A stretch of DNA of 64,000 nucleotides from Globodera rostochiensis (GCA_018350325.1 JAEVLN010000006.1:3772056-3836055), one strand, 5' to 3'; positions 42,519 to 54,619 are shown, numbered from the stretch's first letter. The notes: generated by a model not told the origin, from the sequence alone. Program-made: numbers and translations.

Positions 42519-44344
42519 ATGGTCCTCCTCCACCACCCGGCGTTGAGCGCGTCCAATCGTTTGGCCGCGATGAACAGTGTTGGCACTTTGTTAAATCGTT
42601 GGCATCGCGAATCGCTCTTCCGAGTGGACGGAACGGTGTTAACACGTGGGTTCTTCCAACAACAAATCCCAGTTTTAATTCTGTTTTTTTTAAAACTTCA
42701 CATTAATGCTTTTTTAAATTTTTCAGAATTTCGGATGATTCGCCGCGGGGGCGGTGACCAGCACCATTCTGCGGACGACCGTAAGGACGGAGCATATAGA
42801 GGAGCAAAGGAGGAGGCAACTAGGAGAGCAAAGGAGGAGGCAACTAGAAAAGCAAAGGAGGAGGCAGAGAAGCGAATGAGGAAAGTTAAGGATGATGGAT
42901 CACCCCAAGCAAAGAAAGCAAAGGAGGAGGAAGAGGAACGAACAAGGAGAGCGAAGGAGCGGACAATGCAATTACTGCGCGAAATCAATGCCGAACTTCG
43001 TAGATTTCGCAAGCAATCTAGTCTGTTCCCAGACAACATCAAAGAGGCCGTAAATCCTGACGAGAAATTCAAAACTTTTACACGCGACTTCAACAAGCAC
43101 TTGTTCTTGACCAAACGATTCTCCGCATACGAATTGGAACCGGGTGAGGGCGTTGCGCGAGAGTCTCGAAAATTCTCGATTTTTTGTGGGAAGGGTCTTT
43201 GTCTCGGTGTCAAGTCTCGGAGTCATTTCTCGAGGTAACAGTAAATTTTAGTTCTCGAGAATTACCAATATGCGCTGCGTGTCTTTTTTGCCAGCATTGG
43301 ACTGGTGATTTTTGGCATATTAGTAGTAGTTGCCTATCGGCTTCTGCCTCGCGACGACGGCATAATGCCCGACCATCGCGTTGCCCAACAGTCGCCCATC
43401 GATTTTGATCAATTTGTGCGGGACTATTTGAGGGCCGGAATGGTGCGCATTTTACGCTGTGGGAGGGGGGCGGGGGTGCCAGGCCAAAAAAATTGATTGC
43501 CAACGGCAAACGTGATGTCTGTCAAATTTCAGGTCCAAAACGTCTACGTTTATCCGGATAAAGCCATCGCCATTGCCGTCCTTCAGCCTGGCGCGCTTAT
43601 CCAAGGCCAACGCGTCAGTTTTTTAAAGATTTTAGAACTCGGTTGACTAAGAACAGAGTTATGGTTTCTCAAACCTTCCGGGGGGGGGGGGGGGGGGGGA
43701 CAAAACGCTTGTCCATTTATGGAAGTTTCAAAATTGAGCATTTATTTCAGTTTAACGACGACTCCGGTGTGCTCATTCGTCTGGATCCCCTCCACACGGA
43801 CGGCACCAATTTTCTGCGAGTTTTTGAAGATGTTCAGAATCAAATTGGCACTGATCTGTGTAACCATGTCCCCGCCACAATTTCAAAGTCTTCACCTTCG
43901 CTGAAGACGTGAGCGTTTCGAAAAAACTTAAAGTAGATTTTGGTTTGATAAGTTGGGATCGGTTTTTTAGTCTTTTGGTTTTTTTTCCTGCGCTTTTATA
44001 TTGGCGAAATATGCACAAAAAACATGTTTTTAGTCGGAAAATTCGTCGATTTAACTCAAAATTTAAAAAATCGGCACTTTTGCGGTTTTTATGCCATTTT
44101 TCGCGACTATTTCGATATTCTTCGAGACTAAAAGTCAGCCCTTTTATTGATAAGGGAAAAATCGAATAAAAAGTTGGCAGAAAAGCAAATGATTAGAATG
44201 GCATTTTTCAGAAAGTTGTTTTTCTTCGTCTTCTACGGCATATTGTTCGAACTGTTGTTCAAACTTCGGAGAGCGGCAAAGCGCCGGCCATTCTTTAAAG
44301 TGAAGAGAAGAGATGGCACCGCAGCAAAAGCCCAAAGGAAATGA
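42519..44344 (+). CDS. Truncated m-AAA protease-like (AFG3/paraplegin N-terminal part), copy 2
   Basis: Paralogue of 30301-32463 with the same order: MNSVGTLLNRWHRESLFRV; a shorter coiled coil of AKEEA(T/E) units (42790-42960); IKEAVNPDEKFKTFTRDFNKHLFL...YELEPG; then from about 43252 NYQYALRVFFASIGLVIFGI and IDFDQFVRDYLRAGMVRIL; VQNVYVYPDKAIAIAVLQPGA (43534-43611); FLRVFEDVQNQIGTDLCNHVP (43752-43911); and a last exon from about 44168 with FFRKLFFFVFYGILFELLFKL and a basic tail. A YELEPG donor (GTGAGG) joined to a TTTTAG acceptor in phase 1 and a phase-0 GTGCCA donor keep the frame better than in copy 1. ATP-binding and protease parts are absent, so it cannot itself be an m-AAA protease. Confidence 0.5.
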
Positions 44345-44715
44345 TTCAATACCAGACCTTCCACTTTTTGTTTTGATCATCAACCGTTTTTTGTAGGGCG
44401 AAGAGAGAGTTACTCCCCTCAAAATAAATTATTTTACATCTTTTTGCACTGCCAACCGGTCGATTGATCCATTTAAAGAGTCAAGAATCTGCTGGAGAGT
44501 GCCGGACGGAGTTTTGGAATGCCCGGGACTCCCCTCCCGTAGGCATGAATATTTAGTAAAATTCTAAAATTTTCGAGGCGGGATGGGGGGGGGGAGGGAT
44601 GGAGCCAAAAAAGTTGATTTTTACCATTGAAAAAAAATGTAAAAACAATCAAACATGCTTCAAAATTTAATTTTTGATCGTAGAGAGGTTTCGCAATAAC
44701 CGGGTACACGAACTG

Positions 44716-45640
44716 GAAAAAACGTCCGGGTACGAACTGAGTGGGGACGAAACGGCCGGGTACGAACTGAGTGGGGACGAAACGGCCGGGTACGAACTGA
44801 GTGGGGACGAAACGGCCGGGTACGAACTGAGTGGGGACGAAACAGCCGGGTACGAACTGAGTGGGGACGAAACGGCCGGGTACGAACTGAGTGGGGACGA
44901 AACAGCCGGGTACGAACTGAGTGGGGACGAAACAGCCGGGTACGAACTGAGTGGGGACGAAACGGCCGGGTACGAACTGAGTGGGGACGAAACAGCCGGG
45001 TACGAACTGAGTGGGGACGAAACGGCCGGGTACGAACTGAGTGGGGACGAAACAGCCGGGTACGAACTGAGTGGGGACGAAACGGCCGGGTACGAACTGA
45101 GTGGGGACGAAACAGCCGGGTACGAACTGAGTGGGGACGAAACGGCCGGGTACGAACTGAGTGGGGACGAAACGGCCGGGTACGAACTGAGTGGGGACGA
45201 AACAGCCGGGTACGAACTGAGTGGGGACGAAACAGCCGGGTACAAACTGAGTGGGGACGAAACAGCCGAGTACGAACTGAGTGGGGACGAAACGGCCGGG
45301 TACGAACTGAGTGGGGACGAAACAGCCGAGTACGAACTGAGTGGGGACGAAACGGCCGGGTACGAACTGAGTGGGGACGAAACGGCCGGGTACGAACTGA
45401 GTGGGGACGAAACAGCCGGGTACGAACTGAGTGGGGACGAAACGGCCGGGTACGAACTGAGTGGGGACGAAACAGCCGGGTACGAACTGAGTGGGGACGA
45501 AACAGCCGGGTACGAACTGAGTGGGGACGAAACGGCCGGGTACGAACTGAGTGGGGACGAAACAGCCGGGTACGAACTGAGTGGGGACGAAACGGCCGGG
45601 TACGAACTGAGTGGGGACGAAACGGCCGGGTATGAAACGA
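44716..45640. repeat. 30-bp minisatellite, about 31 copies
   Basis: The unit GTACGAACTGAGTGGGGACGAAACGGCCGG alternates ggcc/agcc variants. Being a multiple of three and lacking stops, it stays open in several frames on both strands (ETAGYELSGD on plus; GRFVPTQFVP and VSSPLSSYPA on minus), so long ORFs here (up to 435 codons) are not evidence of a gene. Confidence 0.95.
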
Positions 45641-45838
45641 CCACCCGCTCGCAAGTAGTGTTCGGCACGGTGCGGTAATACCGCGGTATTTTTCGGTATT
45701 ACCGCGGTATTTTTTACCGAAAAAATTTTGAGATTTCGGTATTTTTTCGGTATTTTACCGAAATACCGATACCGAGCCATCTCGGAATACCGCGGTATTT
45801 TTCGGTATTTTGGATTTTTGAACGATGTGTGTCAATCT

Positions 45839-45916
45839 CGACCAGGATGGTGTAGTGGTGAGTGGTGGAGGCTGTTTGGGTAGTTAGGTTGGGGTTCGGA
45901 CCCCCCATCGGGGAAA
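45839..45916 (+). repeat. tRNA-like sequence inside the outer hAT element
   Basis: An A box (TGGTGTAGTGG) and a T-arm with B box (GGGGTTCGGACCCC) lie 45 nt apart, as in a tRNA head. No acceptor stem was found. Confidence 0.5.
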
Positions 45917-46198
45917 GGTTTTTTTCCTACTTTCTGTGAGCATTCTACTGTTGGTAAACAATTTCTAAAAATTAGAAAAAATATTTTTGATTTTTTAGCA
46001 AAATTGGGTGAATTTAAAAAAAAAATTTTCTACTTGATGTGATGTTTTCTCCTTTTTCAAAAATTTAAAAGTTAGTCGGAATTTGCTAGTGATGCTCGAG
46101 AATCGGGGGCCGGGTGGTTGGTTTGATAAAAAACCCATAGGGGGGCTCTTTTCTTTTACAAAATTAATAATTTTTGGGCCAATTTTCTTAGCAAAAAG

Positions 46199-48015
46199 TA
46201 GAGCCCGGCGGGAACGGGATTCCCGCGGGAAAAGTACGGGAATCCCGGTCCCGTTCCCGTCTTTTTTGCCCAGCGGGATTTTTTACGGGAACGGGAAAAA
46301 GACGGGATTCCCGTTCGGGATTCCCGCCCCGTTCTTTTTGAAAACCCCGTTCCCGTTCCCGTTCCCGGAAATTTTTTTCAGTCTTTTTCCCGTTCCCGTT
46401 CTTTTTTCTTGGCGAAATGTTTTCAAAAATTGTAACAATTTTGGACCAATTTTCATCACAAAACGCAAAAAATTTTGACGGCGGCGGCTATTGCAACCGC
46501 CAAAGCCCCCCAAAATGCGCCATATTCTGTTCTTTTATTTATTAATCAAGGTTTATTTATTATTTCTAATGTCACGGGTGCATCCAATTTGGAAAATTGG
46601 ACTTTTTGAACGAAACAGTAAAAATAAGGAGATGGCAGAATGTTTGGAATGCAAGGCAAAAAAGGAGGGCAAATACCAATTCAAACTTTCGGACGGCAGT
46701 ATTTCCTCTTTGATTGGACATTTGAGGAGTGAAAAGCACAAGAATTCGGAATATAAAACAAAATTTGACGAAATGATGAAAAATTTAGAGAAGTCGGTTG
46801 TCAAGTGCCGGAAAGCCGGAGGAATCGAAAATTTCGTTGTGAGGAGCAGTGGTTAGTTACATAACTCGATTCTGTTTTGTTATTTAAAAGTAATTAAGGA
46901 AATATGACGCGACAAATTGCGCCGCACATTTGTTGGACCGTTCGGTGAAGAACAGTTTTGGAAGTAAGCAAGGAGCAATTTCAGAACTATTCGGTAAGGT
47001 CTGTTTTGTCTTTAGAAAGTATTATAATTTAAGCAAATTGTCGTCGGATTGTTTCGAGGGTGAAACATTCGATCAAAGCTTTGGATGAGTTAAAAGAGGT
47101 ACAAGAACTAGAAGGTTTGCCACAACACAAACTCCTGCAGGTACAAATAAACTATTGATGATTTAAGTTATAGGAAATGGCTGTTCGTTGGAACTCTTCT
47201 TTGATAATGATCAGACGTTTGTTGGAACAGAGGGCCGCAATTGACCTAATTTCATTTGAACATCGAAATTTTGAATTGACGATGCAAGACGGGGAGTGGA
47301 AATTGCTTGAGTTGCTTCAACGCCTTCTAACACCATTGGAGGAAGCATCACTTTTCTTCTGCAAATCACCGCTTTCGACCAAAATTCCATTCGCAAGAGC
47401 ATTGCTTTCACAAATTCGCCAATTGGATCTTCGACTGAACGGCGAAAATGATATTTTACAGGGAATTGTCGAGGTGGAAGAAATGCGAACAAAGCTTCTT
47501 ACAGGGATTGAAGAACGATTTTCGCATTTGGAAAACGAAAAGTTTCTTAATTTAAAAAAAATGTCTCAATTAATTTTAAGGCTTCATGCTGTTTCGACAT
47601 TCCTTGACCCTCGGTTCAAAGTATTTTTTGCGGCTGATAAGGATTTGTTCACAATGCAGTGAGTAAAACATTTGGTTTTATTTAATTTTCTGCTTCCGAA
47701 ATTAAGTGTAAAATGTTAATTTTCTTAAACAAATCGATCCCAAAAATTCAATTCTATTAATATTTTTCATGTTTATGTTGTTATTTATTGTGTTATACGC
47801 GAAATTACCGTATAGTGCGTCTAAAAAATGTTAGAAAATTGTTTGCTTAATTTTTCAAAATTTTTCCCGTTCCCGCGGGATTCCCGTTAAAAATTGAACG
47901 GGATTTTTACGGGAACGGGAAAAAGACGGGATTCCCGTTCGGGATTCCCGTCCCGTTCTTTTTGAAAACCCCGTTCCCGTTCCCGTTCCCGGAAATTTTT
48001 TTTTACCGGGCTCTA
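46199..48015. mobile_element. Inner hAT-family transposon (BED plus hAT transposase)
   Basis: The ends are TAGAGCCCGG and CCGGGCTCTA; the 8-bp GCAAAAAG flanks both (46191-46198 and 48016-48023). Both subterminal regions hold long stretches of gttcccgttcccgttcccgg in the same orientation (46262-46380 and 47890-48002). The inside encodes a BED zinc finger and part of a hAT transposase on the plus strand. Confidence 0.9.
46491..47662 (+). pseudogene. hAT transposase remnant with N-terminal BED zinc finger
   Basis: The first exon (ATG likely at 46569, open to 46851) encodes VHPIWKIGLF...AECLECKAK...LIGHLRSEKHK, a BED finger with the C..C...H...H spacing. Pieces at 46915-46970 (YDATNCAAHLLDRSVKN) and 47040-47140 (RRIVSRVKHSIKALDELKEVQELEG) match the hAT order. 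The last exon from about 47175 holds RWNSSLIMIRRLLEQRAAI, LLELLQRLLTPLEEASLFF and FLDPRFK. No C-terminal dimerisation domain is found before the element end at 48015, and the first intron phases do not match, so it is probably inactive. Confidence 0.75.
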
Positions 48016-48614
48016 GCAAAAAGTGCTTTGGGATTCATCAAACCAAAGGGAGGGGGCGGGAGGGGAGCTTTGGATTTTCATCAAAAAAACTTTCTTATCA
48101 AATTTACCGGTACTTATGTAAATGAACCCAGCAAGAGCTGAGATGCTTATTTTTCTTAACAAAACATTGGCAATAATCAATAAAGTATTGGTTAAAAGTT
48201 TTGTTAATTTTAAATTGAAATTCAAAATTTTCAAAAAAATACCGAATACCGGTCGGTATACCGAATTTTTTGGGTCGGTATTTTTCGGTATTTATACCGA
48301 AATACCGATACCGAAAAAAATTTTGAGATTTCGGTATTTTTTCGGTATCGGTATTATACCGAAATACCGATACCGAATATCGAAAAACTCCATTTGCCGA
48401 ACACTACTCGCAAGTGGCGCTTAAGCATCAACGACGCGCGCGCCGCAGCGGGCAGCGCAGCCTTCGCCCAATATCTCTGCCCCATCTTCTCATTGATTTT
48501 TCTCTCTTTCTCTGTCAAAGGTCTCTCTTCGCTTTTCACACTATTTTTTCTTTCACATCTCTCTGTCTATTGCTCGAAGCAAATCCGAACTGCTGATAAA
48601 ACTGTAATAGGTAG

Positions 48615-48870
48615 CAGTGTTTTGCTGTTCCAGCTTGGCCTGTTCTGTTCCTGTTCTGTTCCTGTTCTGTTCCTGTTCTGTTCCTGTTCTGTTCCTGTTC
48701 TGTTCCTGTTCTGTTCTGTTCTAAGATTTTAGAACAGCACAGGAACAGGAACAGATTCAAAATCTTTGGAACAGGAACAGAACAGGAACAGAACAGATAG
48801 GCTGTTCTAAAATTTGAGAACAGAACAGGAACAGGAACAGGTTCAAAATTGTTGGAACAGCAAAACACTG
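48615..48870. mobile_element. hAT-type MITE with CTGTTC/GAACAG arms
   Basis: The ends are CAGTGTTTTGCTGTTCCA and TTGGAACAGCAAAACACTG, flanked by ATAGGTAG on both sides exactly (48607-48614 and 48871-48878). The arms are tandem cctgttctgtt units that pair as a hairpin. Confidence 0.9.
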
Positions 48871-49380
48871 ATAGGTAGTAAACACTTTGTTGGGGGGGTG
48901 TAAAAATGTTGCGATTTTTGTTGTTTTCAGTGTGTTTATTTGTTAGCTTTTTCTTTTTTTTGTGTTATAAAAATTGTTGTCCGCTATTATTTAACAATTT
49001 AATATATTTTCATCACAAAAAATATGTATTTGTAATGTTTCTAAAATAATCTGAGGAAAAAAATATTTTGTGTTGAAAACCCTCCGTCGTGAAACGCAAA
49101 CCATAGGGGAGACACTTTACTTATCTAAAATAATTTTGTTTTTCAAAAATTTTCAACCGACTCAAGGGTTTCTAACATAATTTGAGGAAAAAAAAATATT
49201 TTGTGATGATAACCCAAAAAGGCCTTCCCCCTATTGGTTTCCGATCACCCGTCGTAAAAATCGGTGAGCCCCAGTCTAAACAAGTGCCTTCAACCGAATC
49301 AGCTAATTTGTAAAGGACTTGCGCGCAACTTTTTTTTAAATTTGTTTTCAATTTTATATCATTTGCAAAAAAAAACTCAT

Positions 49381-52300
49381 ATGGAGCCGACTGAGGATGC
49401 CACGTTAGGGCGGCGAAGCAGTTCGCGGCATTCGTCAACCTCACTATCAAGTGCCACCAGTTTCGATTTGGTGCCGACTCAAGCAAATGGTAGAAAAGTG
49501 AATAAACTTAATTTCCTAATAATTCGAGACCGGATTTTATATTGACTAAAAGGGTTGAAATAATGCCTAAAAAAATGTATGCTTTTACATACAAACTTTC
49601 TCCCGTTTATTTTCAATGCTTTTTTTATATTAATGTGTAGGGAGCGGATATATATACACAAAAATGCCAAAATAACAACATTTTTAACAATTTTTTTAAT
49701 AAAATGCAAAATTTGCTTTCGATTAATTGTTAAAGAATTCAGCCCTGAAGAGCCAAAATTTTCAGAGTTCTGGGCATTTTGGGCCCGCCATACCGATTTT
49801 CGGATTCCTGACTTTTTGGCAAAAAAAAATCCGGAAAACTTCTTTTCGAAATTTGCCGGATTCCGGGTATGTAACCGGATGCCGGGTTCCAGTTTTTTTT
49901 AGCATGCGGTTACAACATAACCTGGTATAAACTGCGAGAATCATATCCGTTCTAACCACAATTATTTTTAATGGGATTAAATTTGTTTTCCATTTGTCAG
50001 AAATGAACGATGCCGACAATTTGGATCTCCAAAACGAAATTGAACAGAATAATAATGGTGTTGGGTCAAATGCAGCAGGACTACATCGTCAGGACGCCGG
50101 TGGACTCGCAAACCTTGACGAATTGGTAGTGTTTTGTTGAAATCGGATAAGGAATTTTAAAAAAGTGCAAATGTTTGACAATTGTAGCTCTCAAATTGAG
50201 ATCGGACCGATCGAAATTATCGATCAAAATCTGGGGGTAAAACTAGACGAGATTCTCGATCAAAATCTTTAATCTTGACGAGATTCTCGATCAAAATCTC
50301 AATCGAAAGTTGGTTTAATCTCGAAGAGATTTTTTCCGGATTCTCGATCAAAATCTGGGGGTAAATCTCGACAAGATTCTCGATCAAAATCGGTTTTTAT
50401 CTTGGAGATTTTTTCCGGATTCTCGATCGAAATCTTGGTAGGTCCTTAAGTCCGAACTCTCCTCTCAATATTTAAACAAATGCATGCAACACGAATTTGC
50501 TTTCTTTGAAGGTTTTGCAAGCAAATGTTGCCGCGTTGGAGCAGGAACAACAGAAAACGATCGATTTGTCTCATTGTTGGCACAACCAAAATGAACTTCG
50601 TGCCCAAATTGTCGAGTTGCAAAAGTCGGTTGCCGCATTGACCATGGCACAGAACGAGAAGGGTGAAACAAAAATTTGTTGTAATTGAGGCCAAATGGGC
50701 GGGTCGGGATTTGGCACATTTTGAAATCTCTGATAATTCGAATTTTTTAATTAAAAAAACTTCATTTGCAGTTCCCTTTAAACCGTTTTCGCGAGTGCAG
50801 ACAAAACTGGACGAGTTGGAACAAAGTCAAAAAAATTACAAGAAGCGGTTTCTTTCAAAGGAAGAGTTTGAGGAAGCGTTGAATGAAGTGAAGCAAGAGA
50901 TGAAGCAGTTCGAGGACACGAAGCAGTTCAAGGGAGCGTTGGATGAAGTGAAGAAAGAGTTGAAGGACCCGAACCAATTCAAAGAAGAAGCGTTGAATGA
51001 AGTGAAGAAAGAGATGAAGCAGTTCGAGGAAGAGTCCAAGAAGCAGTTCAAGGAAGAGTTGAATAAAGTGAAGAAAGAGATGAAGCAGTTCGAGGAAGAG
51101 TCCAAGAAGCAGTTCAAGGAAGAGTTGAATAAAGTGAAGAAAGAATTGAAGGACACGAACCAGGACATGAATCAGATTAAGGAAGCGCTGAAGCAGATAA
51201 ATCAGCTCATTGAAGTAAAGAGATTGGATGTTTAAAATCAGTTAATACCCGGACACCCGGTTAAACACAAAAAAAATTAGGTAAAAATATAAATCGTAAA
51301 TTTTATTATAAATAATTCTAACTCTTTTTTTCTTCTTTTAGCAATTTCTAATAAAACCCACTCAAAATGGGGCATTTGGTTTATTTGATTTTTTTCGCAA
51401 GAAAATTTGAAATTGTTTAAGTCTTGACACCTGGTTAACGCTTTTTCGAGACTCTGCGGTCCGGTTAACCGTTTTTGAGCAACAGTGCAGAAAGAGACAT
51501 TTTAAAATTTCAGCAGCTACTTGCAAATCAATCCAAAGAAAGTCATAGTGCCGGTGGAAGTCGCAAGGACCTCGAGTTCAGTGGGTTCGATTGTTTGATG
51601 GTCAATCACCGGGGATACTGGGGTAGGTAATTTATTTAATTATGAAGCTTTTATTGGTAATTATGAAAAAAGGCGAGTCGCTGACTACGAATATGACATG
51701 AGATTTATTATGACGTCATCTAATCTATTTTTTGAAAAATCAAAATTTTTTCAAAGTCGAGAGAAGATGTTTTTATGGGTATTCGGGGGCGTAGAATCCG
51801 AATCTGGCCTCAGCATTCGGACTCTACGCCCCCGAATACCCCTAGAAACATCTTTTCTTGACTTTGAAAAATTTTGATTTTTTCAAAAAATCGTCGCTTA
51901 GCTGATGTCATAATGAATTGGTTTGGGCGAACGATGGCATATCGGCACCGCCGACCCTTCAATCTAAGTCCGAATTTGGGTGTTTTATCCGATCCGGGGT
52001 CAATTTTTACTTCTGGATTCCGGGTCTGGTCATTTCAAAATTCCGGGCTCTAATTTTTATTCATCCTAGATTCTATTATAAAAGTTTTTAGGGAATTGCT
52101 CTGCTGTCATCAAGTGCCAAATGCCAAAAAGCGGCACATTCTACTACGAAGTGAAGATTGTGTCCAAAAAGGGGTAAGTAAGCAACAAATTACTAAACAA
52201 CAATTGTTGTTCATTGAGTCTTTGGCAATGTTTCGGGTACCGGATGTTTCGTCAATAATGCTTTTATTTTGGCTTTTGTCAATGAATGAAATATTTTTTA

Positions 52301-53368
52301 ACAAACTTATCCTTTATGGGGGCCACACATTCAAATTAATCTTTGATTTCAACATCTATGATTTTACGAAAACAAAATAAAATTTTTTTTTCAAACACGG
52401 TAAAAAGCTCTTTCTAGGGGTATTCGGGAACGCAAATTCCGAATCTGACCATCTTTTCGACCGATTTCGAACCCACTCCGGACAAGTTACAACAAAATCG
52501 AATTTTTAAAAAATTGAAGAATTTATTGTTATTTTTTATAGCGATATTGCCATTGGATTTGCGACAAAACAAAAGGGTTTCGCCGGCTTGTTTGAGCATT
52601 ATGAGTGCACTTATGCTTACGAAAGCAACGGCAACTTTTGGGGTCACGCGACCAACGGAAGTCGACGAAATTTTTTCATTCGTTCCTACATCGAAGGAAA
52701 GCCGGAATTCGGGTCGGGCGACACTGTCGGGTGTGGCGTCAATTTGGCAACTCGTCGAATTGTTTACACGAAGAATGGAAAGCGTTTAGGTAAAAAAGAA
52801 GCAAAAATTGGGCTCTATTTCTCCGTTTATGCGTCCATTCAAACTTCTTATACGCCCAAAACAGTTTATGGCAACTTCTTATACGCCCAAAACAGTTTAT
52901 GGCAATTTCTTATACGCCCAAAACAGTTTATGGCAACTTTATATGTCCAAAACAGTTTATGGCACAACTTCTTATACGTCCAGAACTGATTTCAAACTTT
53001 TAAAGCCATTTTCGAAAGCTTTCAAAGAGCTTAAGCTATTGTTAAGCTAAAGCTTTGCGATTGGACAAACATAAAAAAAGTTATGGCCTCCAAAAATCGG
53101 GGATTTTTTAGTTACTGATTATAAATTTTTGTGATATTTGTCGAATCGCAAAGCTTTAGCTTAAATATAGGGAGTTATTTTTAAAACATTTTTTCTCTAA
53201 TGGATTGATTATGTTGGGTTTTAAATGTTTTATTTTTTAATTCTTACAGATTATGGCGATTTGTCAGTTGACTGCGCGGACTTGTTTCCGTGCGCGACAT
53301 TGTTCCATTCCGGCGACAAAATCGAATCAAATTTTGGCCCGGACTTCAAATTCAAAAAAGGATTTTGA
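49381..53368 (+). CDS. Coiled-coil SPRY-domain protein (RBP/RanBPM-like), 8 exons
   Basis: Exons: 49381-49489, 50002-~50087, 50512-50662, 50772-51214, 51514-51622, 52092-52173, 52542-52789, 53250-53368; about 448 residues. Phases match throughout; only the exon 2 donor (GTCAGG or GTGGAC) is open. The N-terminus is Ser-rich with no signal peptide. Exons 3-4 form a long coiled coil with about 22-residue repeats (NEVKKEMKQFEEESKKQFKEEL). Exons 5-8 form the SPRY domain: VNHRGYWG, SGTFYYEVKIV, DIAIGFATKQKGFAG, GDTVGCGVNLATRRIVYTKNGKRLG, then ADLFPCATLFHSGDKIESNFGPDF. The last motif is typical of nematode RBP-1/SPRYSEC-type SPRY domains. Without a signal peptide it is more likely intracellular, a scaffold for protein binding, than a secreted effector. 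The exon 5/6 intron holds a large palindrome. Confidence 0.85.
51730..51890. repeat. Near-perfect palindrome in a SPRY-gene intron
   Basis: The arms 51730-51803 and 51814-51890 pair (gggtattcgggggcgtag with ctacgcccccgaataccc; gaaaaatcaaaatttttt with its reverse complement), leaving a loop of about 10 bp. A diverged single arm recurs at 52415-52450. Confidence 0.9.
52848..52985. repeat. 28-31 bp tandem repeat in the last SPRY-gene intron
   Basis: Units such as cttatacgcccaaaacagtttatggcaa are repeated four to five times just after the exon 7 donor. Confidence 0.9.
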
Positions 53369-53369
53369 A

Positions 53370-53985
53370 ATTCAAACCGATCAAATTCATCGATTCCTTT
53401 CATTGCGATCTTTGAAATAATGTTTTGTCCAAGATTCACTGTTTTACAGTTTTATTTGTCAGGCAAAAAAAAACCCCCACCGGCGAGAATGTATTTATAT
53501 TTATTTGAGATCGGATAAAATTGATTTATTCAATCGAAATAAGTTTCGATCGATTCTGAGCCGATCGAAAGTTCGATCAAATTTTGCGCGAATTTAGCTT
53601 CGGTCAAATTTAAATTTCGACAAATCGGAATTCCCCTCGCGCATTTAAAAAACTTGGCTCAATTTTGAACAAAATCACTCAACTGTTTAATTTTTTAAAT
53701 ACGAGCAAGAATGAGATTTTTTGTTAAATTTTATTGTTTTTCTTAATTTTTCTGCTTCAAATCCCCCCACCCCACAACCTAGGGAAGGTACTCAGATGAC
53801 CGTGGGACTTTGGGATGATTTTGGTATCAAAAAATAGCTACCTAATTTTCAGGAAAAATTTTAAGGCATTTTTAGTTGATTTTTTTGCGGAAAAGCACAT
53901 TGTTTTCCTCTTTTTACTACTATAATTAACGTTTTACAATTTTATACATGCGAATGAATCAATGAGTTGATAAAAATTATTGACG
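53370..53985. other. 3' flank of the SPRY gene, no gene seen
   Basis: A GATCGAAA-rich patch (53510-53640) and AT-rich DNA. No supportable coding sequence. Confidence 0.5.
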
Positions 53986-53992
53986 TTGTGAA

Positions 53993-54613
53993 TAGGGTTG
54001 GACAAGACCGGATATTATCCGGGTCCCCCGGATAGCGGTTCCACCGGTTCCTTGACACCCGGATACCGGTACCGGATAGTAATTTACAGCCGGATATCCG
54101 TCCGGATACCGGAGTTAAGAGATTTGCAACCAACATTTTAAAAATATGGCAATTTTTCAAAGTTTTTTAAGAATGGGAGGGGTCGGCGGTTTTAATTTAG
54201 ACAAACTCGAAATTAGCGCAAATATAATTTTTAAAGAAAATTTGAGCAATTTTTGTTAGGCCAATTGTTTTGTGAAATTGGTAACTAATTATAAAAAACA
54301 AATTACAGAAGCCCGTATCTCTATTTAATTTTAATAGGAAATGGCAAAATGTCCATAAAATTCAAAAATTTTACTAGCGCTAACGCCATTGAAAAAAAAA
54401 TCTCTCCGAAAAAATACCACCATTAGGGGTGCTTAACCCGCCCGGATCCTGGACACCCAGATACCGGTCCCGGATAATTTGCCCAAAACACCCGGATACC
54501 GGTCCCGGATAATTTGCCCAAAACACCCGGATACCGGTCCCGAATAATTTGCCCAAAACACCCGGATACCGGTCCCGGTTCCGGTTCCGGATACCCGTTC
54601 TTGTCCAACCCTA
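53993..54613. mobile_element. hAT-type element with CCGGATACCGG arms
   Basis: The ends are TAGGGTTGGACAAGA and TCTTGTCCAACCCTA-type; the flanking 8-mers gttgtgaa (53985-53992) and gttgtgat match at 7 of 8. The arms carry ccggataccggtcccggataatttgcccaaaacac units. The centre (54205-54300) matches 9669-9815. Confidence 0.7.
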
Positions 54614-54619
54614 GTTGTG

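Larger units (their letters stand above)
45656..48406. mobile_element. Outer non-autonomous hAT-type element, interrupted by a second hAT
   Basis: The ends are TAGTGTTCGGCA and TGCCGAACACTA; CTCGCAAG flanks both sides exactly (45648-45655 and 48407-48414). The subterminal arms are CGGTATTTCGGTATT repeats (45670-45815 and 48238-48380). Without the inner element (46199-48015) it is about 0.93 kb. It carries a tRNA-like sequence at 45839-45916. Confidence 0.85.

Noticed and set aside
44473..45780. 435-codon minus-strand frame and 333-334-codon frames on both strands
   Set aside because: They are produced by a stop-free 30-bp repeat whose length is a multiple of three; no splice context or non-repeat domain supports them.
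50836..51168. Minus-strand Phe/Ser/Asn-rich frame
   Set aside because: It is the antisense of the coiled-coil repeats of the SPRY gene.
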